Made by a program: the position numbers and the translations under genes. The notes under the pieces are model-generated. The model saw only the letters and a list, made by a program, of their open reading frames with translations. It was not told where the DNA came from and searched no databases. From positions 2,604,001 through 2,668,000 of the forward strand of contig OZ241385.1 of assembly GCA_965200825.1 (NCBI GenBank): DNA of 64,000 nucleotides, written 5' to 3'. Below, in pieces: positions 63,566 through 64,000 of the stretch (the first letter of the stretch is position 1; every line of letters starts with the position of its first letter). This DNA is from Bin80 sp026709335 (GTDB lineage: Bacteria > Bacteroidota > Rhodothermia > Rhodothermales > Bin80).

Positions 63566-64000
63566 TCAGATCAGAAAGGTGCTGAGAAAAGCCTGTCTGT
63601 CAGGAGCCGTAGGACAGGCCGAATATTCTGGTGGAGAGATCGCTAGAAATAAACTGATTCTGGACTTCTCCTCGTATAGGGGGGGGCGAAAATAGGGCAG
63701 GGCCGATTCGCTTGGTGAAAGCCGAGAGGTTTTCACCAATGCAGGGACTATTTTGGGATCGGGCACCGTCTGAAAGGCGCAACAAGGCACTGCGTCCTGT
63801 GAGCAGGGCACTGGCACAGGATCTTGTTCGGGTGAACAGGGGAAGTGATGTTCACCCATTAAGGAATGGGAGTGCACTCCTGCCAGATGATGTTCCGAAG
63901 GTTCATGTGAGCCTGGGTTTTCCAGAGAGCAGGTCATCTGAAGTAAAGGCCCGATGGCACTGAGCAGTAAACTCAAACCAAGCACCACAGAGAAGATCCT
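63566..64000 (-). CDS. Cys/His-rich exported protein leading the efflux operon, 5' end outside window
   Basis: The frame is open to the right edge (RIFSVVLGLSLLLSAIGPLL), so the true start probably lies beyond it; GTG at 63988 is an alternative giving 140 residues. After the hydrophobic signal comes a metal-ligand-rich segment: SEHHLAGVHSHSLMGEHHF, then CSPEQDPVPVPCSQDAVPCCAFQ. The many His and Cys suggest Cu/Ag or other soft-metal binding. The C-terminus is Pro/Ser rich. About 88 bases from cusC. It is like small metal-binding partners in Cus operons, but no CusF signature is seen. Function inferred from context. Confidence 0.6.
   Translation of the reverse strand, partial: RIFSVVLGLSLLLSAIGPLLQMTCSLENPGSHEPSEHHLAGVHSHSLMGEHHFPCSPEQDPVPVPCSQDAVPCCAFQTVPDPKIVPALVKTSRLSPSESALPYFRPPLYEEKSRISLFLAISPPEYSACPTAPDRQAFLSTFLI

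Overview
The window looks like the origin-proximal part of a Bacteroidota-like (FCB group) chromosome, most plausibly a Rhodothermota/Rhodothermia lineage. The reasons are: a SusC/SusD pair, several TonB-dependent receptors with carboxypeptidase-regulatory-like N-termini, the order rpmB-rpmG-DUF4295 (the last a Bacteroidota-type ribosomal protein), and a DnaB helicase carrying an intein at the P-loop site (GRPSMGK/T), the site also occupied in Rhodothermus marinus DnaB. This is inferred from gene content; no tree could be built.

Layout. 1-6.5 kb is a decayed accessory island. It holds a partial Fic protein, a fragment of an MmeI-like DNA methyltransferase fused to an IS end, a Schlafen/AlbA-2-type ATPase-like regulator, an ISL3-type insertion sequence whose transposase has an in-frame stop, and a two-gene PIN-domain module with another in-frame stop. 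6.7-9.3 kb is a TonB receptor under a TPP riboswitch. 9.4-14.5 kb is a complete rRNA operon on the minus strand (16S-tRNA-Ile-tRNA-Ala-23S-5S). 14.9-27.5 kb is mixed: a PASTA protein, pyrR, an ABC ATPase, a TPR protein, a second TonB receptor, an ABC-2 permease, a PKD/OmpA-type lipoprotein, moeA and nusB, with a MITE-like 185-bp element and dispersed 94-bp IS-end relics. 28.0-36.5 kb is a nutrient-uptake locus: SusC, SusD and a large FG-GAP/UnbV lipoprotein. 36.7-41.9 kb holds an orphan AAA ATPase, ychF, a LolC/E-type permease and rpmB-rpmG-DUF4295.

41.95-54.1 kb is the housekeeping core. Three tRNAs (Pro, Arg, Cys) come first; tRNA-Arg(UCU) is split by a 205-nt group I intron. Facing them is a long minus-strand block transcribed away from a probable oriC at 54.1-54.5 kb: dnaA, dnaN, rplM, rpsI, rpsB, tsf, pyrH, frr, tRNA-Ser, gmk, coaBC, a family-4-like uracil-DNA glycosylase, and intein-containing dnaB. 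Beyond oriC lie a beta-propeller lipoprotein, a transposase relic and a repeat-built coiled-coil membrane protein. The last segment is a Cu/Ag-type RND efflux operon: a Cys/His-rich leader gene, outer-membrane factor, adaptor and pump.

The most notable items are the Azoarcus-like group I intron in tRNA-Arg(UCU), the DnaB mini-intein only about 0.8 kb away, the family-4-like uracil-DNA glycosylase that has lost all expected Fe-S cysteines, the TPP-riboswitch-controlled TonB receptor, and the debris of several mobile elements. I did not find a CRISPR array or a complete prophage. Coordinates of rRNA and riboswitch ends are approximate.
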